Assembly (NCBI RefSeq): GCF_009789575.1
Contig: NZ_CP046908.1
Coordinates: forward strand, 2,170,001 to 2,234,000
Reading direction: 5' to 3'
Source of the DNA: Stappia indica
Lineage (GTDB): Bacteria > Pseudomonadota > Alphaproteobacteria > Rhizobiales > Stappiaceae
Length of the DNA: 64,000 nucleotides
Numbering within the stretch: the stretch's first letter is position 1; the number at the start of each line of letters is the position of its first letter. Shown in pieces: positions 44,996 to 57,612 of the stretch. The translations under genes were made by a program, and so were the position numbers. Under the pieces are notes generated by a model, which was not told the DNA's origin, did not search any database, and saw nothing but the letters and a program-made list of their open reading frames with translations.

Positions 44996-45942
44996 GCGGC
45001 GGCCGGCTCGCCTTCCGCGACGAAGGCGTCGAAGGCGGCCAGGAACTGGTCGCGGTGGAAATCGTCTTCCATCAGCAGCTCGTGGCGCGAGCCGGCGATT
45101 TCCAGATAGCGGCAGGAGCGGGTCTGGCGGGCGAAGCGCTCGCTTGCCCGCGGCGAGACGATCTGGTCGCCGGTCGAGGCGACCAGCAGCACCGGCACCT
45201 GCAGCGAGGGGCCGAAATCGGGCTCGAAGAACCGCGTCATCGCCCGGCAGGCCGCCGCCAGCCAGTCGATGGTCGGCGCGCCGACCTCCAGGTCCGGATG
45301 GGCGGAGAGCACCGCCTCGTTGCGGCGGAAGCGGACCTCGTCGCTGGTCAGCGGATTGCCCTCGAAGGGCATGTGAAACTTCGCATTTCCGCCCGGCACG
45401 AAGGCCGTGCCGAGGCCGATGGAGGACAGCGCCGCCGACAGCGGGCAGATCACCTTTTGCGGCAGCCCCACCTTGCCGAGGCCGATCAGCGGCGCCGACA
45501 GCACCGCCCGCTCGATGCGGGTGCGCAGCCGCCCGGCCGCCAGCAGCAACACCGCCCCGCCGGTCGAATGGGCCAGCACATGGTGCGGGCCGGGCATGGC
45601 GGCGAGCGTCACCTCGCTCATCACCGTGTCGAGATCCGTGACGAAATCGGCGAAATCGTCCACATGGCCGCGGTAAGGATTGGAGAGCAGGCGCTGCGAT
45701 CCGCCCTGGCCGCGCCAGTCGAAGGTGACGACGGCAAAGCCGCGCGCCCGCAGGTCGGCGACGGTCTCGAAATATTTCTCGATGAACTCGGCCCGGCCCT
45801 GCAGCAGCGTCACCGTGCCCTTGAGCGGGCTGCGGTCGGGCATCCAGCGCGCGGTGCGCAGGCGGATGCCGTCGGGCGTCGTCACCTGCTGGCAGATCGC
45901 CCCCGCCGGCACCGGGTTGTCCGGATGATCGTAGAGCTCCAT
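44992..45942 (-). CDS. alpha/beta hydrolase (lysophospholipase-like)
   Basis: 316-residue serine hydrolase of the monoacylglycerol lipase/PldB group. It has FDWRGQGGSQR, the nucleophile Ser in LAHSTGGAV, Asp in VASTGDQIVSP and His in GSRHELLME. Start is uncertain: ATG 45942 matches the MELYDHPDNPVP beginning I expect of rhizobial homologues, while ATG 45987 would add 15 residues. Its stop codon is the TAG in the CTAG at the right end of the MITE, so the insertion spared the reading frame. Confidence 0.82.
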   Translation of the reverse strand: MELYDHPDNPVPAGAICQQVTTPDGIRLRTARWMPDRSPLKGTVTLLQGRAEFIEKYFETVADLRARGFAVVTFDWRGQGGSQRLLSNPYRGHVDDFADFVTDLDTVMSEVTLAAMPGPHHVLAHSTGGAVLLLAAGRLRTRIERAVLSAPLIGLGKVGLPQKVICPLSAALSSIGLGTAFVPGGNAKFHMPFEGNPLTSDEVRFRRNEAVLSAHPDLEVGAPTIDWLAAACRAMTRFFEPDFGPSLQVPVLLVASTGDQIVSPRASERFARQTRSCRYLEIAGSRHELLMEDDFHRDQFLAAFDAFVAEGEPAAA

Positions 45943-46109
45943 TGCCACCGCGTCGTGCTCCAATCTTACCGGCGAAACCTTGCCCATATCACAGCCGGCG
46001 TCGCCGCAAATCCTGCGATCCCCGTGCCCTGACCCATACAGGAGCGGGGCCGCCGGCTCAACTCCGGCGACCCCGTTCGGGTTCCTGCAGGCGGGCAAGC
46101 CGGCTGCGG

Positions 46110-46517
46110 TTACAGGCGGCCGTAACCGCCACGGCCATGGCCGCCCCAGCCGTCACCGCGGCCGCGGCCGATCGGTGCGCGGCCGACGACCTGGCCCGAA
46201 TAGGCGTCCACCACCAGGCGCTGCGGGATGCCGCGATAGCCGCGGGCATGGGCGACATAGACATGGCCGCGATGGCGCAGGCGGCTGATGTCGCGGAAGC
46301 CCTGGCGGTGCAGACGGTTGACGATCTGGCGCGGGCCGAGCCGGTCGAGCCGGTAGCCGCGCCGGTTGTGGCGGTGGCCGACCAGCTGCACCTCGACGCT
46401 GGCACCGCTGGAGGCGCCGGCCGGGCCGGAGCCGATGCGGAGGTCGAGCGCCTGGGCGCTGGGAACCGAAAGAACGACGCCAAGGGCGGCGACGGCGGCA
46501 AGAAGCGACTTCCTCAT
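46110..46517 (-). CDS. small exported PepSY-like protein
   Basis: 135-residue protein with a signal peptide (MRKSLLAAVAALGVVLSVPSAQA). The middle part, PRQIVNRLHRQGFRDISRL through RLVVDAYSGQVVGR, resembles a PepSY-type fold: helix, strand, and a final strand containing a D..SG.V motif. The tail is Gly/Arg-rich (GRGRGDGWGGHGRGGYGRL). Related proteins inhibit peptidases or bind envelope components; the role here is unknown. AGGAG precedes the ATG. It is divergent from hsp20. Confidence 0.7.
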   Translation of the reverse strand: MRKSLLAAVAALGVVLSVPSAQALDLRIGSGPAGASSGASVEVQLVGHRHNRRGYRLDRLGPRQIVNRLHRQGFRDISRLRHRGHVYVAHARGYRGIPQRLVVDAYSGQVVGRAPIGRGRGDGWGGHGRGGYGRL

Positions 46518-46667
46518 GGATCTGTCTCCTGTTGGGGCGCGTCAGCGCCGGTTGACGATCCAAAGATGCGCTCGCCCGCGTGAACCCTCCCGGAAGGCTC
46601 CGTTCACCTGCCGTTCAGGTCGAAAATCCGTTTGCCGCGCCGGTCCCGGGCGGCCCCTTGCCGCCCT

Positions 46668-46696
46668 CTTGAAAGCCGATTTCGCCCTCCCCATCT
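46668..46696 (+). promoter_or_regulatory. RpoH (sigma-32) promoter of hsp20
   Basis: CTTGAAA at 46668-46674 and CCCCATCT at 46689-46696 are separated by 14 bp. Both boxes match the heat-shock sigma consensus exactly. Transcription should start near 46703, giving a 5' leader of about 106 nt. Confidence 0.85.
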
Positions 46697-46704
46697 CGTA
46701 AGTC

Positions 46705-46811
46705 GCGGGCGCCACGAACGGGCCCGCACACGGTTCCCCTCCCGGCCATGACGGCGGGACACAACGGAACCGGCACCATCATCTGTTGCTCAACGAGAGG
46801 ACACACCGATG
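46705..46811 (+). promoter_or_regulatory. ROSE-type RNA thermometer in the hsp20 leader
   Basis: Three hairpins fill the leader. Hairpin 1 is GCGGGC/GCCCGC (46705-46727). Hairpin 2 is CGGTTCC/GGAACCG (46731-46772) with an inner CCCG/CGGG helix. Hairpin 3 pairs GTTGCTC (46785-46791) with the ribosome site GAGGAC (46797-46802), leaving the bulged G typical of ROSE, and pairs CATC (46777-46780) with GATG, which includes the start codon. At low temperature ribosome access would be blocked. This matches the ROSE elements known from rhizobial small heat-shock genes. Confidence 0.82.
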
Positions 46812-47270
46812 CGTCACTTCGATTTCAGCCCGCTTTATCGTTCCACCGTCGGCTTCGACCGCCTGCTCTCCATGCTCGACAGCACCACGGGCCAGGAGAC
46901 GCCGAGCTATCCGCCCTACAATATCGAGCGCACGGGCGAGAACGCCTACCGCATCACCATGGCGGTGGCGGGCTTCGGCGAGGCCGACCTGACGATCGAG
47001 GCCAAGGAGCACACGCTGTCGGTCAAGGGCGAGCGCGCCCAGGAGACCGAAGCCGGCGAAGTGCTCTATCGCGGCATCGCCTCGCGCGCTTTCGAGCGCC
47101 GCTTCCAGCTCGCCGACCATGTCGAGGTCAGGGGCGCCAGCCTGGAGAACGGCCTGCTGCATATCGACCTTGCCCGCGAGATCCCGGAGGCGATGAAGCC
47201 CCGCAAGATCGAGATCGGCAAGGCCGGCCAGAAACAGATCGAGAAGCAGATCGAGGGCAGCACCCACTAA
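46809..47270 (+). CDS. Hsp20-family small heat-shock protein
   Basis: 153-residue alpha-crystallin-type chaperone of the rhizobial IbpA class, binding unfolding proteins to keep them refoldable by DnaK and ClpB. It starts MRHFDFSPLYRSTVGFDRL, typical of class A rhizobial sHsps. The crystallin domain has YNIERTGENAYRITMAVAGF and LSVKGER, and RAFERRFQLADHVEVRGA with GLLHIDL toward the C-terminus. Expression is likely controlled twice: by an RpoH promoter and by a ROSE thermometer that covers the start codon. Tandem terminators follow. Confidence 0.93.
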   Translation: MRHFDFSPLYRSTVGFDRLLSMLDSTTGQETPSYPPYNIERTGENAYRITMAVAGFGEADLTIEAKEHTLSVKGERAQETEAGEVLYRGIASRAFERRFQLADHVEVRGASLENGLLHIDLAREIPEAMKPRKIEIGKAGQKQIEKQIEGSTH

Positions 47271-47359
47271 AGATCAGGCCCTGAAGGCTCCGACACTGAC
47301 ACCCGGCAGGCGCGGCCCTCGCGATCCCCCCTCGGCGAGAGACACGCCTGCCCCCCGCG

Positions 47360-47425
47360 CCCGGCCTTTCCCAAGGTCGGGCGCTTTTCGTTCTGGCCGG
47401 CCTTTTTCAAGGCCGGGCGCTTTTC
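47360..47425 (+). terminator. duplicated tandem terminators after hsp20
   Basis: CCCGGCCTT/AAGGTCGGG (47360-47381) and CCGGCCTT/AAGGCCGG (47397-47416) are two stems, each followed by CGCTTTT or GCGCTTTT. The units repeat with a 36-bp period and share the 21-bp core 47373-47393 = 47409-47429 with one difference, so they arose by tandem duplication. Confidence 0.82.
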
Positions 47426-47440
47426 GTTCGGGACACCCCG

Positions 47441-47899
47441 TCAGCGCGAGAGTTCGAACTGGATCTCGATACGGTTGTAGCCGGCCTTGCCGCCGCGCCA
47501 GTCGTGATAGACTTCCCGGCTCTGACCCGACAGGTGGTGCCGCGTCTCGCCGACGGCGCGCAGCAAGGGCGCGTAGCCCTGCGTGAACAGGGTCCGGACC
47601 GGCCCCAGATGCACGGCGGACGCCACCATGATCGGCTCCAGATGCAGAACCTCCAGCGGACCGTCATAGGCACCGGCGTCCGCCACCGGCAGGCAGATGC
47701 GCCAGTCGAACGCGGTCTTGCCGTCGCGCGGCAGGTTCTGCGCGATGAAGGTCCACGGCCCCGCCGCCGCAAGGCCGGCGCGCTGGCGCTCCGCCTCGAT
47801 CTCCGCCGACAGGTCGGCGGCGGCCGATGCCACCTCGGGAATGGTCAGCCTTCGGGCAATCGACAGGACATGCATGTCCTCGGTGGGATGGATCTTCAT
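47441..47899 (-). CDS. GyrI-like / AraC-effector-binding domain protein
   Basis: 152-residue stand-alone small-molecule-binding domain of the SOUL/GyrI type. Recognisable blocks are PWTFIAQNLPRDGKTAFDWRICLPV, the TFIA-to-CLPV part being most typical, then HLEPIMVASAVHLGPV, GYAPLLRAV and the C-terminal REVYHDWRG...NRIEIQFEL. Related proteins bind cationic drugs or inhibit gyrase; no DNA-binding domain is attached here. I use the ATG at 47899 with GGAG upstream. Divergence from other known families makes the function tentative. Confidence 0.65.
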   Translation of the reverse strand: MKIHPTEDMHVLSIARRLTIPEVASAAADLSAEIEAERQRAGLAAAGPWTFIAQNLPRDGKTAFDWRICLPVADAGAYDGPLEVLHLEPIMVASAVHLGPVRTLFTQGYAPLLRAVGETRHHLSGQSREVYHDWRGGKAGYNRIEIQFELSR

Positions 47900-48044
47900 C
47901 GGCAGTCGCTCCGGTCGTCGGGATGAAACCGGCGCGAGGCTAGCCCCGTTCGGCTTTGCGCCAATCCGAAACGCGAAAACGCTTTCCAAATTTCCAGCAA
48001 GAAAAGCCGCGCGCGGAGAAAATTCTTCCCCGCAGAGCCGCCCC

Positions 48045-49079
48045 TTACCCCCCGGCGACCTCCAGGAAGCGCGCGACCTCCTCGGTCGTCGTCGCGAAGG
48101 ACGTCACCAGCCGCACGCCGGAAAGCCCCTCGCCCGCCTCGATCTCCGGCCATTCGTAGAACGCCGCGCCTGCCTCGCGCAGCCGCGCGATGGTGGCAAG
48201 GTCGAGCACCGGAAACACCTCGTTCGCCTCGACGCGATGGGCCAGCGCATGGCCGCAGGCCGTGAGCCCGTCGGCGAGCGCGCTCGCCATCGCATTGGCG
48301 TGGCGGGCGCTATCCAGCCAGTGGCCGTTCTCCAGATAGCCGTCGAGCTGGGCCGCGACGAAGCGCGACTTGGAGAACAGGTGCCCGGCGCGCGAGCGGT
48401 GCGCGGCAAGATCGCGCAAGGCATCCTGGTTGAACACCACGATCGCCTCGGCGCACCAGCAGCCGTTCTTGGTGCCGCCGAAGGACAGGACGTCGATCCC
48501 CGCCTTCCAGGTCATCTCCGCCGGGTTGCACCCCAGATGCACCAGCGCGTTGGCGAAGCGCGCGCCGTCCATGTGGCAGACGAGATCGCGTTCCTTCGCA
48601 GCCCTCGTCAGCGCCGCCAGCTCATCCAGCGGGTAGACCGTGCCGCACTCGCTCGCCTGGGTCAGGCTCACCGCCACCGGCGTGCCGAAGCGGCTGCCGG
48701 CCGGGTGCTTGGCCAGTTCGCGCGAGAGGCCTTCAGCCGAGATCCGCCCGTTGCGCGTTTCCACCGGCACCATCTTCATGCCGTGCGAGAAGAACTCCGT
48801 CGCCCCCCACTCGTCGCACAGCACATGGGCGATATCGCTGGTCAGCACCAGCCCGCCGGGCCTTGCGCAGGCCGCCATGGTCAGCGCATTGGCCGCCGTG
48901 CCGGTTGCGGTGAACCAGACCGTGAGGTCGTCCTTCTCGAAGATCTCGCGAAACCGGTCGCGAACCTTGAGGGTGAGCGGGTCCGTGCCGTAGGCCGGCG
49001 CGGCGCCCGTGTTGTGGCGGACCATGGCATCCATTACCGGCTGCGAGGCACCCGCCCAATTGTCGCTGGCGAAGATCAT
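48045..49079 (-). CDS. ltaE: low-specificity L-threonine aldolase
   Basis: 344-residue PLP enzyme splitting L-threonine or allo-threonine to glycine and acetaldehyde. Start MIFASDNWAGASQPVM matches the family. Cofactor-binding parts include FTATGTAANALT, HMDGARFANA with the PLP-contacting Asp, and the Schiff-base Lys204 in SFGGTKNG. Length fits the beta-eliminating lyase family. The ribosome site is weak. It is divergent from gltB across a 655-bp intergenic region. The C-terminal ETTEEVARFLE-like end is complete. Confidence 0.88.
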   Translation of the reverse strand: MIFASDNWAGASQPVMDAMVRHNTGAAPAYGTDPLTLKVRDRFREIFEKDDLTVWFTATGTAANALTMAACARPGGLVLTSDIAHVLCDEWGATEFFSHGMKMVPVETRNGRISAEGLSRELAKHPAGSRFGTPVAVSLTQASECGTVYPLDELAALTRAAKERDLVCHMDGARFANALVHLGCNPAEMTWKAGIDVLSFGGTKNGCWCAEAIVVFNQDALRDLAAHRSRAGHLFSKSRFVAAQLDGYLENGHWLDSARHANAMASALADGLTACGHALAHRVEANEVFPVLDLATIARLREAGAAFYEWPEIEAGEGLSGVRLVTSFATTTEEVARFLEVAGG

Positions 49080-49241
49080 GGCGCGATCTAAGACCGCCGC
49101 GCGCGGCCTTGCAAGCCCGTCCGCATGCCTCTCCTGCACCCCTCCCCCGCCCTTTGCAGGCGCGGCGGGCACCGGCAACCGACAGATTCTTTCCTTCCCG
49201 CCACAACAGCATTGCATTAATGACAAAAGCCCCCGGCCATG

Positions 49242-49262
49242 GCGCAAGAAATAGTTTTGCGC
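49242..49262. promoter_or_regulatory. palindromic operator candidate between ltaE and gltB
   Basis: GCGCAA-N9-TTGCGC with an A+T-rich centre is followed closely by GGCTTGCAAGCC (49264-49275). Both are good dyads, and an Lrp/AsnC- or LysR-type regulator could bind. No regulator can be named. Confidence 0.4.
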
Positions 49263-49473
49263 GGGCTTGCAAGCCGCTTGCTCCCCCACCGGAAATCTGG
49301 CATTGTGCGCCTCCGCCAGATAGGACAGGATTACTGTCCCTTTTGGCCGGAAGGGAAGCGGCCGGGGCTGGCCGGCTTCCCGCGCCGCGCCCGCGGCACC
49401 CCGTCGGACAGGGCTGAACGCATCCGACGGCTGATCGCAGGCGGCAGCGTGTGCTACAACAGGTCGCGGGATC

Positions 49474-49644
49474 CGCCGGCGCATTTTCCGGCGTATGACT
49501 GCGGCATGCGGGGCATACGCCCTTGCCGGTGCGAAGCACCGAAACGGATTGCCGGCGGATGTCCCGCGAGGGGACGCGAACCGCCGGAACAGGCGGACCG
49601 AAAGGGCGGGTCCGCTTCACTGGTCAGCGTCAGGGCGAACGCCC
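49474..49644 (+). other. candidate structured RNA leader upstream of gltB
   Basis: Six stems follow each other: CGCCGG/CCGGCG (49474-49493); an alternative GGCGTAT/ATACGCC (49490-49521) sharing bases 49490-49493 with the first; CGGTGC-GAA-GCACCG (49527-49541); CCGGCGG/CCGCCGG enclosing GTCCC-GCGA-GGGAC (49552-49587); GCGGACC/GGTCCGC (49593-49615); GGGC-GAAC-GCCC (49633-49644). Several loops are GNRA-like. It ends 90 bp before the gltB start. Not a riboswitch class I recognise. The rest of 49080-49734 shows only the palindromes noted separately. Confidence 0.5.
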
Positions 49645-49734
49645 GTTCGACGGACGAGCCGGGCTCCTCGATCACGAGAGAGCGCGACCCGAACGGAGAA
49701 GGACGGTCCCGGCGCAGGATGAAAGAGGGCAGAC

Positions 49735-54471
<4,737 letters not shown>

Positions 54472-54486
54472 GGGAGACGAGAGATC

Positions 54487-55917
54487 ATGGGAAAAGTTAC
54501 CGGTTTCCTGGAGATCGACCGGCAGGAACAGAAGTACCAGCCGGCCTCCGACCGCATCCGCCACTTCAGGGAGTTCACCCTGCCGCTCGAGGACAAGGAA
54601 GTCGAGCGACAGGCTGCCCGTTGCATGGATTGCGGCGTGCCCTATTGCCATGGGCCCGTCGGCTGTCCGGTCAACAACCAGATCCCGGACTGGAACGACC
54701 TGGTCTATAACGGCGACTGGGAAGAGGCGGCGCGCAACCTGCACTCGACCAACAACTTCCCGGAGTTCACCGGCCGCATCTGCCCAGCCCCGTGCGAGGA
54801 AGCCTGCACGCTGAACCTCGAGGACGTGCCGGTCGCCATCAAGACCGTGGAACAGGCGATTGCCGACAAGGCCTGGGCCGAAGGGTGGATCCGCCCCGAG
54901 CCGGCGCCGTTCCGCACCGGCAAGACGGTCGCCATCGTCGGCGCCGGTCCCGCCGGCCTTGCGGCTGCCCAGCAGCTGGCCCGCGCCGGCCACACGGTGC
55001 ATGTCTACGAGCGCGAGCCGCGCGCCGGCGGGCTGATGCGCTACGGCATTCCCGACTTCAAGATGGAAAAGCACTATATCGACCGACGCGTCGAGCAGAT
55101 GGAAGGCGAAGGCGTCGTCTTCCATTACGGGGCCAATGTCGGCGTCAACCTGACGGTCGACGAGCTCAAGCAGCGCCATGATGCGGTGCTGCTGACCGTC
55201 GGCGCCGAGCGTCCGCGCGATCCCGAGCTTCCGGGCATGGACCTTGCGGGCTGCATGTACGCCATGCCGTTCCTGGTCCAGCAGAACCGCCGCGTCGGCG
55301 GCGAGGACGTCTCGGCCGAGCAGCCCTACTGGGCCGGCGGCAAGCATGTCGTCGTCATTGGCGGCGGCGACACCGCCTCCGACTGCGTCGGCACCTCGTT
55401 CCGCCAGGGCGCCCTGTCGGTGACCCAGCTCGACATCCGCCCGCGTCCGCCGGAGAAGGAGGACAAGCTGACGGTCTGGCCGTACTGGCCGACCAAGATG
55501 CGCACCTCCTCCAGCCAGGCGGAAGGCGCCGACCGCGAGTTCGCGGCCGCCACCCTTGCGCTCGTCGGCGAGGACGGCCACGTCACCGGCGTCAAGTGCG
55601 CCCGCGTCGACGAAAAGCGCCGGCCGATCCCGGGCAGCGAGTTCATCCTGCGCGCCGAGCTGGTGCTGGTCGCCATCGGCTTTGCCGGGCCGATGGAAGG
55701 CACCTACCTTGCCGAGCTCGGCGACAGCATCGAGCGCGACGCCCGCACCAACGTCAAGGCGAACACCCAGGACTACAAGACGTCCATCGACGGCGTCTTC
55801 GCCGCCGGCGACGTCCGCCGGGGCCAGTCGCTGGTGGTCTGGGCGATCCGCGAGGGTCGTCAGGCCGCACGGGCCATCGACCTGCATCTGACGGGCAGCT
55901 CGAACCTGCCGCGCTGA
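54487..55917 (+). CDS. gltD: glutamate synthase (NADPH) small subunit
   Basis: 476-residue electron-input subunit. Cysteine clusters for two 4Fe-4S centres lie at 46/49/54/60 and 99/103/107. The FAD motif is [12 protein letters not shown] (151-162) and the NADPH motif [12 protein letters not shown] lies near 294-305. The FAD-binding C-terminal motif is [15 protein letters not shown]. It passes electrons from NADPH to gltB. GGGAGACGAGAG precedes the ATG. Forms an operon with gltB and ends at a strong hairpin. Confidence 0.95.
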   Translation: MGKVTGFLEIDRQEQKYQPASDRIRHFREFTLPLEDKEVERQAARCMDCGVPYCHGPVGCPVNNQIPDWNDLVYNGDWEEAARNLHSTNNFPEFTGRICPAPCEEACTLNLEDVPVAIKTVEQAIADKAWAEGWIRPEPAPFRTGKTVAIVGAGPAGLAAAQQLARAGHTVHVYEREPRAGGLMRYGIPDFKMEKHYIDRRVEQMEGEGVVFHYGANVGVNLTVDELKQRHDAVLLTVGAERPRDPELPGMDLAGCMYAMPFLVQQNRRVGGEDVSAEQPYWAGGKHVVVIGGGDTASDCVGTSFRQGALSVTQLDIRPRPPEKEDKLTVWPYWPTKMRTSSSQAEGADREFAAATLALVGEDGHVTGVKCARVDEKRRPIPGSEFILRAELVLVAIGFAGPMEGTYLAELGDSIERDARTNVKANTQDYKTSIDGVFAAGDVRRGQSLVVWAIREGRQAARAIDLHLTGSSNLPR

Positions 55918-55923
55918 CCGGAG

Positions 55924-55991
55924 CGATTTTGCAAGGCTTAGGGCCGTTTAGGACGGGTTTTCGCAAGATCTCGCAAGATTTTGCAAAATCG
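55924..55991. repeat. inverted repeat downstream of gltD
   Basis: CGATTTTGCAA (55924-55934) and TTGCAAAATCG (55981-55991) are a perfect 11-bp inverted repeat, with two CGCAAGAT copies (55962-55981) between them and AAAAAA after it. It may add to termination or protect the 3' end. Confidence 0.55.
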
Positions 55992-56020
55992 TCTCAAAAA
56001 AAGATGAGCAATATCAAAGG

Positions 56021-56048
56021 GAAAGGCGCCGCTTGCGGCGCCTTTCTC
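56021..56048. terminator. gltBD terminator
   Basis: GAAAGGCGCCGC, TT, GCGGCGCCTTTC form a perfect 12-bp stem. A- and T-rich flanks let it serve gltBD and the convergent MCP gene. Confidence 0.8.
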
Positions 56049-56157
56049 AATTTCTCGAGGCGGAAAACCGCACTTGTCCCCGCCCGGCCGACGCCGCAAG
56101 GCGTCCCTTATCCCCTGCCGCGAGGCAGAGCCGGGCGCTGGTTTATCCCCGTGACGG

Positions 56158-57501
56158 TCAGGCCGCGCGGATGCTCGACAGGAAGCCGCCGACCTGCTCG
56201 CGCAGCGCCTCGGACAGGTGGGCAAGTTCGGAACTGGCGCCGCGGATCTCGTCCGTCGCGGCCCGGGTCGAGCCGCTGGCGCGGCCGAGCGCGTCCATGC
56301 TGGAGGCGACATTCTCCGTGCTTTGCGTGGCGAACTCGACGCTCTGGCTGATCTCGCCGGTCGCCGACATCTGCTTCTGCACCGCCTGCAGGATCGTGTC
56401 GGAGATCGAGTGGATGCGCTCCACCGTGCCGGCGATGGAGCGGATCGCCCCGACCGCCTGCTCGGAGACCTGCTGCACCGCCTCGACCTGCTGCGAGATA
56501 TCCTCGGTCGCCCGCGAGGTCTGCCCCGCCAAGGTCTTGACTTCATTGGCAACCACGGCAAAGCCGCGGCCCATTTCCCCGGCCCGCGCCGCCTCGATCG
56601 TGGCGTTCAGCGCCAGGAGATTTGTCTGGTCGGCGATCTGCTTGATGAGGTCGACCACCTCGCCGATGGCCCGCCCGCTCTCCGCCAGCCGGCCGACGAT
56701 GGCATCGGTCGAACGCGATTCCTCCACCGCCGCCCGCGCCATTTCCGCCGCCTGCTCCATCTCCCGGCCGATCGACAGGATCGACTGGGTCATCTCGTCG
56801 GCCGCCTCCGCCGCCGTCGAGACCGAGCTGGAGGCCTGGATCGAGGAGCCCGAGGCGTCCTCCACGGCGCTCGCGGCCATGTCGACCGCCCCGTCGAGAT
56901 CCTTGGTCAGATGCGCCACGCGCCCGGCCGCATCGCCGAGCCGGTGGACGACGCCGACCACCGTCTGCTCGAATTCCGCCGCCACCTGGTTCAGCGTCTC
57001 GCCGCGCTGGCGCGCCATGCGCTCCTGCTGCTCCAGCGCCTCGCGCGCGTCCTGCTCCGCCTTTTGCGAAAGCCGCACGCGGAAATCCGCCACCGAGCGG
57101 GCGATGGCGCCGATCTCGTCGCGCCGTTCCGCACCGGCCACCGTGATGTCGAAATCGCCGTTCGACAGGGCAATGAGCCCTTCCTGAAGTGCCTTCAGCG
57201 GCCGCTGCACCCCCATCGCCAGCCAGAAGGCCAGCGCCAGGAAGGCGATGCCGACGGGCGTGCAGACCAGCGCGATCTCGACCATGTTGTCGAGGATCAG
57301 CCCGTCGAGCTTGGCGGTGGCGGCGGGGCCGAGAAACTCCTGCGCCTGCACCGGGTCGCCCAGTGCCGACAGCAGCGAATGGCGGAACACGTAGAAGGCA
57401 TAGCCCGTGCCGGCCATCATGATGAGCGCCGCGGTCGCGACCATGAGCAGGAAACGGCCCGTCACGGTAAGGGACAAGAAGGCGGAGCGGGAAGATGCCA
57501 T
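56158..57501 (-). CDS. methyl-accepting chemotaxis protein
   Basis: 447-residue chemoreceptor. Two membrane helices (about 17-38 and 75-95) enclose only some 35 periplasmic residues, so ligand sensing is unlikely to use a full domain; it may sense membrane or redox state. A HAMP region ([19 protein letters not shown]) is followed by a long coiled coil. The signalling tip is [24 protein letters not shown] with [11 protein letters not shown]. It would control CheA through CheW. No che genes are nearby. The start has a weak ribosome site. Confidence 0.88.
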   Translation of the reverse strand: MASSRSAFLSLTVTGRFLLMVATAALIMMAGTGYAFYVFRHSLLSALGDPVQAQEFLGPAATAKLDGLILDNMVEIALVCTPVGIAFLALAFWLAMGVQRPLKALQEGLIALSNGDFDITVAGAERRDEIGAIARSVADFRVRLSQKAEQDAREALEQQERMARQRGETLNQVAAEFEQTVVGVVHRLGDAAGRVAHLTKDLDGAVDMAASAVEDASGSSIQASSSVSTAAEAADEMTQSILSIGREMEQAAEMARAAVEESRSTDAIVGRLAESGRAIGEVVDLIKQIADQTNLLALNATIEAARAGEMGRGFAVVANEVKTLAGQTSRATEDISQQVEAVQQVSEQAVGAIRSIAGTVERIHSISDTILQAVQKQMSATGEISQSVEFATQSTENVASSMDALGRASGSTRAATDEIRGASSELAHLSEALREQVGGFLSSIRAA

Positions 57502-57612
57502 GTTCGGGACCCGGACTATATTGCGAGGTCGTCAGGCTTCCCGAAAAACGTGAAAATTTAGGTAATTACGTAAATACACGGAGGGTGACGGCCCCGTGGC
57601 GGCGGCCACCGG

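Noticed and set aside
49474..49644. Known riboswitch such as cobalamin, glycine or SAM, or SRP RNA, in the gltB leader
   Set aside because: None of the conserved core motifs of those RNAs is present.
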